A stretch of DNA of 64,000 nucleotides from Parvibaculum sedimenti (GCF_009184905.1 NZ_WESC01000003.1:227980-291979); one strand, 5' to 3'. Shown: positions 10,833 through 19,744, numbered from the stretch's first letter. Notes: generated by a model from the letters alone, not told the origin. Made by a program: numbers and translations.

Positions 10833-11837
10833 ATGAAGTTGAGGGCAATTTACGGAGCGATGCTGGGGGCAGCGCTGCTTGGGTCGCTCGGCGCGACCGG
10901 CGCCCAGGCTGCCGACGCCGTGACCTTGCAGCTCAAATGGGTCACGCAGGCACAGTTCGCGGGCTACTACGTCGCCAAGGACAAGGGCTTTTACAAGGAC
11001 GCCGATCTCGATGTCACCATCAAGCCGGGCGGCCCGGACATCGCGCCTGAACAGGTGCTCGCCGCCGGCGGTGCCGACGTCATCGTCGACTGGATGCCCG
11101 CAGCACTCGCGGCCCGCGAGAAGGGCGTGCCCCTCGTCAACATCTCGCAGACTTTCCAGAAATCAGGCATGGAACTGACCTGCGCAGCGACAAGCGGGAT
11201 CAAGTCTCCCAAGGACTTTCCGGGTCACACGCTTGGCGTCTGGTTCTTCGGCAATGAATATCCCTTCCTCGCCTGGATGGCGAAGCTTGGCATCCCGACC
11301 GATGGCAGCGCCAAGGGTGTGAAGGTTCTGAAGCAGGGCTTCAATGTCGATCCCATCATCCAGAAGCAGGCCGATTGCATCTCGACCATGACCTATAATG
11401 AGTATTGGCAGGTCATCGACGCGGGTTTCAAACCGTCCGATCTCGTCATCTTCAAATATTCGGATGAGGGCGTGGGCATGCTCGAGGACGGGCTCTATGC
11501 CAACGGCAAGAAGCTCGCCGACAAGGCCTATGCCGACAAGCTCGCCCGCTTTGTCAAAGCCTCCATCAAGGGCTGGGAATGGGCAAAGGCGCATCCGGAC
11601 GAGGCGTCAATGATCGTGCTCGACAACGATACAACCGGCGCCCAGACCGAAAAGCACCAGAAGCGCATGATGGCCGAAGTGGCAAAGCTCCTGGGCGACA
11701 CGAAGCTCGGCTATCTCGAGCCTGCGGATTACGAGCGCACCGTCTCGATCCTGTTGTCGACGAAGTCCGACCCGGTCATCACCAAGAAGCCCGAAGGCGC
11801 CTATACGCACGCCATATACGAGGCGGCGATGAAATAG
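10833..11837 (+). CDS. ABC transporter substrate-binding protein, NMT1/THI5 (ThiY-like) family
   Basis: 334 residues with a Sec signal peptide cleaved probably after ALA-like TGAQA (residue about 27). The mature start VTLQLKWVTQAQFAGYYVAK is the hallmark of NMT1/THI5-like periplasmic proteins that bind pyrimidine-like rings such as the thiamin precursor FAMP. It has its own spacing from the permease gene (48 nt) and a strong terminator follows. In this neighbourhood a pyrimidine base or dihydropyrimidine derivative is the inferred ligand; a thiamin precursor is the alternative. Confidence 0.88.
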   Translation: MKLRAIYGAMLGAALLGSLGATGAQAADAVTLQLKWVTQAQFAGYYVAKDKGFYKDADLDVTIKPGGPDIAPEQVLAAGGADVIVDWMPAALAAREKGVPLVNISQTFQKSGMELTCAATSGIKSPKDFPGHTLGVWFFGNEYPFLAWMAKLGIPTDGSAKGVKVLKQGFNVDPIIQKQADCISTMTYNEYWQVIDAGFKPSDLVIFKYSDEGVGMLEDGLYANGKKLADKAYADKLARFVKASIKGWEWAKAHPDEASMIVLDNDTTGAQTEKHQKRMMAEVAKLLGDTKLGYLEPADYERTVSILLSTKSDPVITKKPEGAYTHAIYEAAMK

Positions 11838-11865
11838 AGGGCAGCCAGCCTTCGGCGACCCATCG

Positions 11866-11892
11866 ACGGCGGGGGAAACCCCGCCGTTTTTT
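11866..11892 (+). terminator. Rho-independent terminator of the preTA/ABC operon
   Basis: A perfect 9-bp stem, ACGGCGGGG at 11866-11874 and CCCCGCCGT at 11879-11887, with a GAAA tetraloop, runs straight into a T tract. It lies 29 nt after the binding-protein stop codon and closes the pyrimidine operon begun at preT. Confidence 0.93.
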
Positions 11893-11925
11893 CATGCCCG
11901 GCCTCCCAAAAGCACTCCGCCGCAT

Positions 11926-11935
11926 TTGTATGCAT
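11926..11935. promoter_or_regulatory. FadR/GntR-type box upstream of the 2OG oxygenase
   Basis: TTGTATGCAT, one half-step from the TTGTATGCAA/TTGCATACAA motif repeated before biuH, bmp2, tsx, the COG3964 gene and xdhA/uraD. It sits 96 nt upstream of a RutR-like box in the same promoter. Binding by one of the two GntR proteins in the window is inferred. Confidence 0.45.
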
Positions 11936-12030
11936 TAACTGCTCAATAATCCGTCGAATCGCTAGGGCCTTTGCCGAAAAACGGCCATCCACCGGCTTCG
12001 TCGAAATGGCACGGGACTTGAAGAACAAGC

Positions 12031-12046
12031 CTGACCAATTGGTCAG
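12031..12046. promoter_or_regulatory. RutR-like operator, perfect palindrome, 2OG oxygenase promoter
   Basis: CTGACCAATTGGTCAG is a perfect 16-bp palindrome and the closest match in the window to the E. coli RutR consensus. It is centred about 50 nt upstream of the oxygenase start at 12088. Confidence 0.75.
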
Positions 12047-12087
12047 GATTCTGACGAATTCCACGACGACGCAACGAACAAAGACGG

Positions 12088-13098
12088 ATGAGCGCGATGA
12101 CACTCAAAGCAGTGCCTGTAATCGACATTTCGCCCTTCCTCAAGGGAACGCCTGCGGGCAAGCAGAAGGTCGCAGCCGAAGTGGGGCGCGCTTGCCGCGA
12201 TATCGGCTTCCTCGTAATCACGGGGCACGGGGTTCCTGAGGCCCTCATCCAGCAGACCTACGACACGGCAAAAGCCTTTTTCGACCTTCCCGAGGAAGAG
12301 AAGATGAAGGTCGAGCGCCCGAGCCCCGATCAGGTGCGTGGCTACAGCCCCCTGATGGGCGAAGGCCTCGCCTATAGTCTCGACGACAAGACCCCGCCCG
12401 ATCTGAAAGAATCCTTTTCCATCGGGCCGACCAATGTGCCGGCGGGCGCCCCCTATTACACCGGTCCGGAGGCCGGGCCCCATTTCGCGCCGAATGTCTG
12501 GCCTGCTTCGCCTTCGTTGCTGAAGCCTGTCTGGACCGAATATTTCCACGCCATGGAGAACCTTTCGGCCCAGCTCATGGCCATGTTCGCCATGGCGCTC
12601 GACCTTCCTGAAGATTTCTTCGAGGACAAGATCGACAAGCACATCAGCATGCTTCGCGCGTTGAACTATCCCGATCAGAATACGCCGCCCGAACCCGGCC
12701 AGATGCGCGCAGGCGCACATTCCGACTATGGCAGCCTCACCATCGTCCGTCAGGAAGAGGCGCCCGGCGGCCTTGAAGTGCTCAACGACGATGGAGAGTG
12801 GGTACCGGCGAAGCCCGTTCCCGGCGCCTTCGTCGTCAATATCGGCGACCTGATGATGCAGTGGACCAACGACACCTGGAAATCCACCATGCACCGGGTC
12901 GTCAATCCGCCGCGCGACAAGGCACTCGGCAGCCGCCGCATCTCGCTCGTCTTCTTCCATCAGCCGAACTACGACGCGATGGTGACCTGCCTTGATAGCT
13001 GCCACGACGAAAATCGCCCGATCAAATATGCGCCGATCAGCTCCGGTGACCATCTGAAGAGCAAGTTCGTCAAGCAAACCTCCGTCGAGGCTGCGTGA
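12088..13098 (+). CDS. 2-oxoglutarate/Fe(II)-dependent oxygenase, isopenicillin N synthase-like
   Basis: 336 residues; an alternative ATG at 12097 gives 333. The N-terminal DIOX_N region (VPVIDISPFLKG) precedes the double-stranded beta-helix. The iron triad is visible as His211-x-Asp213 in HSDYGSLTIV and His269 in STMHRVVNP. A likely 2-oxoglutarate-binding Arg is in RRISLVFF. It has its own promoter with both box types, and ends in a TGATG overlap with the VOC gene. The family includes thymine 7-hydroxylase, but the actual substrate is unknown; a pyrimidine or pyrimidine nucleoside is inferred from the RutR-like box. A paralogue lies at 51.5 kb. Confidence 0.85.
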   Translation: MSAMTLKAVPVIDISPFLKGTPAGKQKVAAEVGRACRDIGFLVITGHGVPEALIQQTYDTAKAFFDLPEEEKMKVERPSPDQVRGYSPLMGEGLAYSLDDKTPPDLKESFSIGPTNVPAGAPYYTGPEAGPHFAPNVWPASPSLLKPVWTEYFHAMENLSAQLMAMFAMALDLPEDFFEDKIDKHISMLRALNYPDQNTPPEPGQMRAGAHSDYGSLTIVRQEEAPGGLEVLNDDGEWVPAKPVPGAFVVNIGDLMMQWTNDTWKSTMHRVVNPPRDKALGSRRISLVFFHQPNYDAMVTCLDSCHDENRPIKYAPISSGDHLKSKFVKQTSVEAA

Positions 13099-13487
13099 TG
13101 GCCGAACTCTCCTACGTCAATATCTTCGCGAAGGACATCATTGCCCTTTCGAACTTCTACATGGACGTTTTCGGCTTCACCGAGATCGAAGCGATCCGTT
13201 CGCCGATCTTCCGCGGCGTCGCGACTGGCAAGAGCGCCATCGGCTTCAATGCGCTCGACGCCTATGAGCTGCTGAAGCTCAGCGACTATGCGGATACGAA
13301 AGGCATCAAGTTCCTTCTGAATATCGACGTCGATACGCCGGAAGAAGTTGACCGCATGGTTCCGGTCGCTCTCTCCAAAGGCGCGACGCTGATCAAGGAA
13401 CCCTACAAGACCTACTACAACTGGTATCAGGCGGTGCTGCTTGATCCCGAAGGCAACGTGTTCCGCATCAACAAGATGCTGGAATAA
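13098..13487 (+). CDS. VOC (glyoxalase/bleomycin-resistance) family protein
   Basis: 129 residues from the ATG at 13098, which overlaps the oxygenase stop by one base. The two beta-alpha-beta-beta-beta repeats are recognisable: NIFAKDIIALSNFYMDVFGF at the N-terminus and YQAVLLDPEGNVFRINK at the C-terminus. These are small metal-binding enzymes or binding proteins. Tight coupling to the 2OG oxygenase suggests that it acts on that product. No function is known. Confidence 0.8.
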   Translation: MAELSYVNIFAKDIIALSNFYMDVFGFTEIEAIRSPIFRGVATGKSAIGFNALDAYELLKLSDYADTKGIKFLLNIDVDTPEEVDRMVPVALSKGATLIKEPYKTYYNWYQAVLLDPEGNVFRINKMLE

Positions 13488-13585
13488 CGCGCCCGACAAA
13501 ATCCGAAACCTACGCCTGGGTCCGACAATGGGGGGCGTAGCCGCTAAGAGACCTGATGTCGTTCCCATAGAAAGAGGGTTATTCG

Positions 13586-14683
13586 ATGAGATCAAACTGG
13601 TGGCTGAAGATCGCGGCGGTGGCAACCGTTGCGGTCGGCATGATGAGCGGTTCCGCCTTCGCGGATGACGCCGGCTTTTCGCTGAAGGCCAAGCCGAAAA
13701 TCGCAATCATCATGTATGGCGCGAAGAACGACGGCGGCTGGACACAGGCCTTTGAAGAAGCGCGCGAGCGCATGGAAAAAGACCTGGGCATGAAGATCGC
13801 CTATGTCGAAAATGTCGACGAGAACGCGGCAAAGATCACGCCTCCCGTCGAGAAGTTCATCAAGAAGGGCTATAATATCATTATTGGAACGGCCTTCGGC
13901 TATTCCGACACGTTCCTCGCCCTGTCGAAAAAATATCCGGACGTCGCCTTCCTGAATGGCTCTGGCACGACCAACGGCCCGAACCTTCAGGCCTTCTACG
14001 GCCGCACCTATGAGAGCCAGTATCTCTGCGGCATGGTTGCCGGTGCGATGTCGAAGACCGGCAAGCTCGGCTTCGTCGGAGCCAACCCCTATGGCGTCGT
14101 GAACTGGACGGTGAACGGCTTCGAAATGGGTGCCAAGCTCTCGAACCCGAAGGCCACGACGACCGCGATCTTCATCGGCACCTGGGCCGACCCGGTCAAG
14201 GAACGCGCGGCGGCCGAAGCGCTTATCGACGGCGGCGCCGATGTGATCGGCCAGCATGTCGACACGCCCACCCCTCAGATCGTCGCACAGGAGCGCGGCG
14301 TCTACGGCACGGGCCATCACCGCGACCTCAGCGAGTTCGCCCCCAAGGCGACGCTCTGCTCATCGGTCTGGTACTGGGACCGCTACCTGACACCTGAGAT
14401 CAAGAAGATCATGGCGGGCGGCTGGAAGCCCAATCCCTATGGCGCCTTCCCGACCATCAAGGAAGGTCCGACCGACATCATCCTGAACAAGAATCTCGTT
14501 CCCGCCGATGTCGTGACGAAGGTCATGGCAGAACGTCAGGCGCTCATCGACGGCAAGGAAATCTATGCGGGTCCGATCGTCGACGTGAACGGCAAGGAGC
14601 AAGTGTCTGCGGGCAAGGTGCTGGACGATGCCGGCCTCTGGAAGATGGATTGGTACGTACCGGGCGTCATCACGCAGAAGTAA
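13586..14683 (+). CDS. BMP-family ABC substrate-binding protein (nucleoside/nucleobase), system 1
   Basis: 365 residues with a signal peptide (cleavage probably after GSAFA, about residue 27). The mature protein begins KPKIAIIMYGAKNDGGWTQA, the PnrA/BMP-type purine nucleoside-binding fold; IIGTAFGYSD and GMVAGAMSKTGKLGFVGA are typical. It delivers purine nucleosides or bases to the following ATPase and two permeases. GAGGG precedes the start. A strong intercistronic hairpin follows, which would keep its level above that of the membrane subunits. Confidence 0.88.
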   Translation: MRSNWWLKIAAVATVAVGMMSGSAFADDAGFSLKAKPKIAIIMYGAKNDGGWTQAFEEARERMEKDLGMKIAYVENVDENAAKITPPVEKFIKKGYNIIIGTAFGYSDTFLALSKKYPDVAFLNGSGTTNGPNLQAFYGRTYESQYLCGMVAGAMSKTGKLGFVGANPYGVVNWTVNGFEMGAKLSNPKATTTAIFIGTWADPVKERAAAEALIDGGADVIGQHVDTPTPQIVAQERGVYGTGHHRDLSEFAPKATLCSSVWYWDRYLTPEIKKIMAGGWKPNPYGAFPTIKEGPTDIILNKNLVPADVVTKVMAERQALIDGKEIYAGPIVDVNGKEQVSAGKVLDDAGLWKMDWYVPGVITQK

Positions 14684-14694
14684 GCCACGCAGCC

Positions 14695-14723
14695 GGGACG
14701 CGAAGCCTCACGCTTCGCGTCCC
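14695..14723 (+). promoter_or_regulatory. Intercistronic stem-loop after bmp1
   Basis: A perfect 12-bp stem (GGGACGCGAAGC at 14695-14706 and its complement at 14712-14723) with a 5-nt loop, 11 nt after the bmp1 stop and 26 nt before the ATPase start. No T tract follows. This position is characteristic of attenuator or mRNA-stabilising hairpins that raise binding-protein expression in ABC operons. Confidence 0.75.
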
Positions 14724-14749
14724 TGATCTCTGTAACCGAGGTTCTCTTC

Positions 14750-16255
14750 ATGACTCCAGCGCTCGACCTTGTCGATATCAGAAAGACCTTCGACGGTTTT
14801 GTTGCGCTGGACGATGCTCATTTCTCTGCCTATGCAGGCGAGGTCCATGCGCTGCTCGGCGAAAACGGCGCCGGCAAATCCTCGCTGATGAACGTCGCTT
14901 GCGGCCTCTACACGCCTGACGCCGGACAAATGCTGATCGATGGCGCGGAGGTTTCGCTCGCCGGCCCCAGCGAGGCCAGCGCGCGCGGCATCGGTATGGT
15001 CCATCAGCATTTCAAACTGGTGAAGCCCTTCACGGTCGCCGAAAATATTCTTCTCGCAAACCCGCGCCGGAGCTTCGCCAAAGGCATCCGCGAAATCTCC
15101 GATGAAATCCGCCGGCGCTCCGATGCACTCGGCTTCAACATCGACCCCACGCGCCGCGTGGGTGAGCTTTCGGTAGCCGAGCAGCAGCGCACCGAAATCC
15201 TGAAGGTGCTCGTCGGCGGCGCGCGCATTCTCATTCTCGACGAGCCGACCGCCGTTCTGACCGATCAGGAAGCCGAGACGTTGCTGACGACGGTGCGCGG
15301 CATCGCAGCTCAGGGCGCGGCAATCATTCTCGTCACCCACAAACTCGCCGACGTAAAGAAATTCGCCGATCGCGTTACGGTTATGCGCGGCGGAAAGACT
15401 GTCGCGACAATCGATCCCTCTACCAAAACGACGGACGAGCTGACCGAGCTTACCGTCGGCGCCAGCCTCCCCCTCCCTGCCCGCACGCCTGGCCATTTCG
15501 GGCGCCGCCGCATTGAGGTCATCAATCTGCGTTGCACACGCGCCGACGGGCATATCGCGCTCGAAGATGCGAGCTTTTATGTCCGCGCGGGCGAGATCTA
15601 CGGCATCGCCGGCGTCAGCGGAAATGGACAAAGCGAGCTCGCCGAAGCGTTGATGGGCGTTCGCACCCCGGAAAGCGGCTTGATCCAGATCGAGGATGCG
15701 GGCGAAGCCGTCTCCGCCGCGAGCCCGGCCAGAATGCGCGCCCTCGGTGCCGCCTTTATCCCCGCTGATCGCTACAGCTATGCACTTGCGGGCAGCCTCT
15801 CGATCACCGAGAACTTCGCCGTAGGCGGCGTCGGCACCGGTCGTTATGGCTCCTGGGCACATCTTCGTCAGAGCGCGATGAAAAAAGATGCGGAAGAGGC
15901 CATCGGCGCCTTCGACGTGCAGGGCGTTCGTACCCTGTCGCAGAAGGCTGCGCTCCTCTCCGGCGGCAATGCACAGAAGCTCGTCATCGCGCGCGAGTTC
16001 AGCCGCTCGCCCAATGTCATCGTGGCGCATAGTCCGAGCCGCGGCCTTGATGCCAGAGCAACCGCTGCCGTCCATTCGCGCCTGATGTCGGCGCGAGAAG
16101 CGGGTGCCGCAGTGATCCTGATCAGCGAGGACCTCGATGAGGCGCTCGCCCTTTCCGACCGAATCGGTGTGATGACGCATGGACGTCTCGTCGCCGAATT
16201 CGATGCGCCGGCCGACCGGCAACAAGTAGGACGCGCCATGGTGGGTCATGTCTGA
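14750..16255 (+). CDS. Duplicated ABC ATP-binding protein (sugar/nucleoside type), system 1
   Basis: 501 residues with two ABC modules. The first has Walker A GENGAGKSSL, a signature at VAEQQRTEILKVL and Walker B ILILDEPTAVL. The second has a degenerate Walker A at GVSGNGQSELAEA and LLSGGNAQKLVIAREF, as usual for the NupA/YufO and MglA-like class. It overlaps the first permease by 8 nt. Together with bmp1 it forms a nucleoside importer. Confidence 0.9.
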   Translation: MTPALDLVDIRKTFDGFVALDDAHFSAYAGEVHALLGENGAGKSSLMNVACGLYTPDAGQMLIDGAEVSLAGPSEASARGIGMVHQHFKLVKPFTVAENILLANPRRSFAKGIREISDEIRRRSDALGFNIDPTRRVGELSVAEQQRTEILKVLVGGARILILDEPTAVLTDQEAETLLTTVRGIAAQGAAIILVTHKLADVKKFADRVTVMRGGKTVATIDPSTKTTDELTELTVGASLPLPARTPGHFGRRRIEVINLRCTRADGHIALEDASFYVRAGEIYGIAGVSGNGQSELAEALMGVRTPESGLIQIEDAGEAVSAASPARMRALGAAFIPADRYSYALAGSLSITENFAVGGVGTGRYGSWAHLRQSAMKKDAEEAIGAFDVQGVRTLSQKAALLSGGNAQKLVIAREFSRSPNVIVAHSPSRGLDARATAAVHSRLMSAREAGAAVILISEDLDEALALSDRIGVMTHGRLVAEFDAPADRQQVGRAMVGHV

Positions 16256-17354
16256 GGACGCAATTTCGACAGTTCCAAATCCCGCCACGTCCAAGCGCCG
16301 CTTGCACGGAATACGCTTCAATCTCGAAGTCCGTCGCGATATCTCGCCATGGTGGCAGGCGGCTTACCTCGCGGGCTTCATCGCGCTGGGCATTGGCATT
16401 TCGGCCATCATCCTCATCTGGGCGGGCGTTCCCGCCGGCGATCTGATCGACCAGTTCCTCGTCGAAACGCTCACCGACAGCGACAATCTGCGTTCCGTGC
16501 TGTTTCAGGGCGCGCCCTTCATCCTTGTGGGCCTCAGCGCCTCTGTCGCCTTTCGCGCGCGCTTCTGGAATCTCGGACTCGAAGGCCAGATGATCTGGGG
16601 CGGCATTGGCGCCACATTCATCTCGATCCACCACATCGGCCCGGAAGCGCTTCGCTTGCCAATCATGATCTTTGCCGCCGCTGCCTGCGCTATGGCCTGG
16701 GTGGCCATCGCGGGCCAGCTCAAGCTCAAGCTCGCGGTCAATGAGATCATCTCGACGCTACTCATGAACTATGTCGCGTTGAATTTTCTCTATCACCTTC
16801 TCTACGGACCGTGGCGCGATGCGACGGACGGCTTTCCCCATTCGCCGAAATATGCGGATTTCGAACGCCTGCCGGATTTCTTCAGCTTTAGCGGTGCGCT
16901 GCCGCTTGCCCTCATCACCGCGCTCGGCGTCTGGTGGCTCGTCAGCTTCACTCGCTTCGGCTTCTACATGAAGTTCGTGCAGGCCAGCGACAAGGTGGCA
17001 GGCGCGGTTGGTATTCCCGTCGCCCGCATCACGCTTGTATCCGTTCTGCTTTCTGGCGCTCTCGCGGGTATTGCGGGCTTCGTCGTTGCTTCGGGACAGG
17101 AAGGCCGCCTGATTCAGAACTTCTCGGACGGCTATCTCTTCTCGGGCATCCTCATTGCCTTCCTGTCGCGCAACAATCCCATCGTCGCCGTGATCGTGGC
17201 GATGCTCGTCTCCATGCTCTTCATCTCCGGCCAGAGCCTTCAGGTTTTCTACCAGATCCCCTTCGCCATGGTTCAGCTCGTGCAGGCAATCATCGTCATA
17301 TGCGTCGCCGCGTCGGAGTTTCTGATCCGTCACCGCATTCACATCGTTCGTTGA
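16248..17354 (+). CDS. BMP-type ABC permease (NupB/YufP-like), system 1
   Basis: 368 residues, an inner-membrane protein with about eight to ten hydrophobic segments. Signature stretches of the nucleoside-permease class are visible: FRARFWNLGLEGQ and LAVNEIISTLLMNY, the cytoplasmic ATPase-docking region. It overlaps the ATPase gene by 8 nt and is followed 9 nt later by the second permease. Confidence 0.88.
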   Translation: MSEDAISTVPNPATSKRRLHGIRFNLEVRRDISPWWQAAYLAGFIALGIGISAIILIWAGVPAGDLIDQFLVETLTDSDNLRSVLFQGAPFILVGLSASVAFRARFWNLGLEGQMIWGGIGATFISIHHIGPEALRLPIMIFAAAACAMAWVAIAGQLKLKLAVNEIISTLLMNYVALNFLYHLLYGPWRDATDGFPHSPKYADFERLPDFFSFSGALPLALITALGVWWLVSFTRFGFYMKFVQASDKVAGAVGIPVARITLVSVLLSGALAGIAGFVVASGQEGRLIQNFSDGYLFSGILIAFLSRNNPIVAVIVAMLVSMLFISGQSLQVFYQIPFAMVQLVQAIIVICVAASEFLIRHRIHIVR

Positions 17355-17363
17355 GGGCCTGAG

Positions 17364-18302
17364 GTGAACGAACTCTTCATCAACTGGATTGCGAATACGC
17401 CGGGCTACGCCGCCCCCTACGCGCTGGCGGCACTGGGCCTCATCCTCTGTGAGCGGGCGGGCGTTCTCAATCTCACGGCCGAGGGCATCATGCTCGTCGG
17501 CGCACTTTCGGGCGTCGGCGCCACACTGACCATGGGCGGCTATCCGCAGCTCGCGATCATCATCGCAATGATCATGGCCTCTTTAGTCTCCACGCTCTTT
17601 GCAACCATGACTGTTCTCCTGCGCGTCAATCAGGTGATTGCTGGTCTCGCCATGGTCTTCTTTTGTCAGGGGCTGACGGCGCTTCTCGGCAACCTCTTCG
17701 AATGGAAAAACCAGCCCATCACCGGCATCGGGCGAATAGACGTCTGGCCGCTTTCTGAAATTCCCGTGATCGGCCACATCTTCTTCAGTCAGGACCTGAT
17801 CGTCTTCCTTATCATCCCGATCTTCTACCTCGTTAACCGGGTGCTGACGCGCAGCATGGTGGGCCTGCGCCTGCGCGCCGTTGGCGAAAGTCCGGAAGCG
17901 TCGGACGCCGCGGGCATCAACGTCACCGCCTATCGTTTCCTGACTGTGATGGCTGGTTCCGCGCTGGTCGGCCTTGCGGGCGCCTATATTTCGGTCGCCA
18001 GCACGAAAATCTGGGTCGACGGAGTGACGGCGGGCCGCGGCTGGATCGCGCTCGCTCTCGTCATCTTCGCGCGCTGGCGCCCCTGGCGTGCGCTTCTCGG
18101 CGCGCTTCTCTTCGGCGCCATCGAAAGCGCCATGCCGCGCATCGCGGCAGCGGGCATCAAGGTGCCGCAATATTTCATGCTCATGCTCCCCTATGTCGTG
18201 ACGCTCGGCGTGATGATCTGGGTCGCATGGTCGAAGCGCGGCGGCGCCACTGACGAGCCGGGCGCTCTCGGCCAACCGCACGTGCGCGAAGAACGCCGCT
18301 AA
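17364..18302 (+). CDS. BMP-type ABC permease (NupC/YufQ-like), system 1
   Basis: 312 residues starting with GTG, preceded by GAGGG. Family hallmarks are CERAGVLNLTAEGIMLVGA near the N-terminus and GRGWIALALVIFARWRPWRA near residue 225. It is the smaller of the two membrane subunits. The cysteine hydrolase begins 22 nt after its stop, suggesting that the importer and hydrolase are cotranscribed. Confidence 0.88.
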   Translation: MNELFINWIANTPGYAAPYALAALGLILCERAGVLNLTAEGIMLVGALSGVGATLTMGGYPQLAIIIAMIMASLVSTLFATMTVLLRVNQVIAGLAMVFFCQGLTALLGNLFEWKNQPITGIGRIDVWPLSEIPVIGHIFFSQDLIVFLIIPIFYLVNRVLTRSMVGLRLRAVGESPEASDAAGINVTAYRFLTVMAGSALVGLAGAYISVASTKIWVDGVTAGRGWIALALVIFARWRPWRALLGALLFGAIESAMPRIAAAGIKVPQYFMLMLPYVVTLGVMIWVAWSKRGGATDEPGALGQPHVREERR

Positions 18303-18324
18303 GTCTCACGCGAAGGAAATCGAT

Positions 18325-18996
18325 ATGCAGGCCTATGTCTATGGCTCGAAGCGCGAGTTGCCGGAAGGCTTCGAAGATTATGTCAGCCGAAAGAATACGG
18401 CCGTCATATCGATCGACATGCATGAGGGTCATCTGGCGGATACGCCCGACTGTCCCTGCCCTACACCACGCGCCCGCGATATCGTGGAGCCCCTCAACAA
18501 GTTTCACCGCGCCGCCCGCGCACTCGGCGTTCCGATCATCCACATCCGCAGTGTACTCCGCAAAGGCGGCGTCGATGACATAAATGGAATCCCATCCGCG
18601 TGGCGCCGCACCTTCCCGCTATATGTGGGCGACATCCCCAATGCCGATGAACATGCGATTGAGGGTACGCGCTGGACGAACTTCGTCACCGAAGTCGCGG
18701 AAGGCGACCTCATCGTCGAGACCAAGAAGCGTCTCTCGGCCTTCTATCCAACCGATCTCGATTTCCTGCTCCGCAACATGCGCATCGAAACCGTGATCTT
18801 CGATGGCGGCTTCACGGATTGCTGCGTCCTCAACTCCTCATTCGATGCGAGCAACCACAATTATCGCGTCGTCGTACTTCGCGATCTCGTTCGTGGCACC
18901 AATGACGAGATGGAGGATGCGGCTCTCAAGATCGTTTCGCTCCATCTCGGCCTGGTGATGGACAGCGCCGATCTCCTCGCCGCCTGGAGGACCTGA
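18325..18996 (+). CDS. Isochorismatase-fold cysteine hydrolase (unknown amide substrate)
   Basis: 223 residues. The cysteine hydrolase triad is plausible: Asp31 in SIDMHEGHL, Lys134 or Lys135 in ETKKRLSAF and Cys167 in [15 protein letters not shown]. It differs from the biuret hydrolase 65 nt downstream, carrying long insertions and no KPGKGSF motif, so it should act on another amide or ureide. Its place behind nucleoside ABC system 1 suggests a role in releasing nitrogen from an imported or derived compound. A RutB-like or N-carbamoylsarcosine-amidase-like activity is possible. Confidence 0.78.
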   Translation: MQAYVYGSKRELPEGFEDYVSRKNTAVISIDMHEGHLADTPDCPCPTPRARDIVEPLNKFHRAARALGVPIIHIRSVLRKGGVDDINGIPSAWRRTFPLYVGDIPNADEHAIEGTRWTNFVTEVAEGDLIVETKKRLSAFYPTDLDFLLRNMRIETVIFDGGFTDCCVLNSSFDASNHNYRVVVLRDLVRGTNDEMEDAALKIVSLHLGLVMDSADLLAAWRT

Positions 18997-19016
18997 GAGC
19001 GTCACTCTGTTTTGCA

Positions 19017-19038
19017 CCAATCTTGCATACAAGATTGG
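19017..19038. promoter_or_regulatory. FadR/GntR-type operator upstream of biuH
   Basis: Perfect 9-bp arms CCAATCTTG (19017-19025) and CAAGATTGG (19030-19038) are separated by CATA. The core TTGCATACAA matches FadR-family GntR operators. The site begins 44 nt before the biuH start, and a near-copy with the same CCAATCTTG left arm lies before bmp2 at 25261. The gntR gene lying convergent to biuH is the obvious candidate regulator. Confidence 0.75.
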
Positions 19039-19060
19039 AACGACAGCACCGGAGTCCCGC

Positions 19061-19744
19061 ATGCCCAAGACTTTTGCGAAAGCCGATCCCTATCCCTGGC
19101 CTTTTGACGGCAATCTGACGCCTCAAAATACGGCACTCATCATCATCGACATGCAGACCGATTTCTGCGGCGATGGTGGCTATGTCGACAAGATGGGGTA
19201 CGACCTCGGCCTCACGCGCGCGCCGATCAAGCCGATCTCCCGCATTCTCGCCGCCATGCGAACCAAGGGCTACCACATCATCCATACGCGCGAGGGGCAT
19301 AAGCCTGACCTTTCCGACCTCCCCGCGAACAAGCAATGGCGTTCGCGCCAGATCGGTGCCGGCATTGGCGACGCAGGCCCCTGTGGGCGCATATTGGTGC
19401 GCGGCGAACCGGGCTGGGAAATCATTCCCGAACTCAGCCCCCTTCCCGGAGAGCCGATCATCGACAAGCCGGGCAAGGGCTCTTTCTGCGCGACAGATCT
19501 CGAGCTCATCCTGCGCATTCGCGGCATCACCAACATCGTGCTGACCGGCATCACGACTGATGTCTGCGTTCACACCACGATGCGCGAAGCGAACGATCGC
19601 GGATTCGAATGCGTGATCCTCGAAGATTGTTGCGGCGCAACTGATCGCTCCAACCACGAACACGCCATCAAGATGGTAAAAATGCAGGGCGGCGTCTTCG
19701 GCTCGGTCTCGACCGCCGACGACCTTATCGCGGTTCTGCCCTGA
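19061..19744 (+). CDS. biuH: Biuret hydrolase (isochorismatase-fold cysteine hydrolase)
   Basis: 227 residues. It resembles the Rhizobium leguminosarum biuret hydrolase over its whole length, as far as I recall that sequence: ADPYPWP at the start, then [49 protein letters not shown] and the C-terminal [13 protein letters not shown]. Triad Asp30, Lys139, Cys169. It converts biuret to allophanate and ammonia; no allophanate hydrolase is present in the window. Its own promoter has a 22-bp palindrome. It overlaps the convergent gntR by 20 nt. Confidence 0.87.
   Translation: MPKTFAKADPYPWPFDGNLTPQNTALIIIDMQTDFCGDGGYVDKMGYDLGLTRAPIKPISRILAAMRTKGYHIIHTREGHKPDLSDLPANKQWRSRQIGAGIGDAGPCGRILVRGEPGWEIIPELSPLPGEPIIDKPGKGSFCATDLELILRIRGITNIVLTGITTDVCVHTTMREANDRGFECVILEDCCGATDRSNHEHAIKMVKMQGGVFGSVSTADDLIAVLP

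Noticed and set aside
13510..13540. Possible hairpin after the VOC gene (arms CTACGCC and GGCGTAG)
   Set aside because: Loop of 17 nt and no T tract; too weak to call a terminator.
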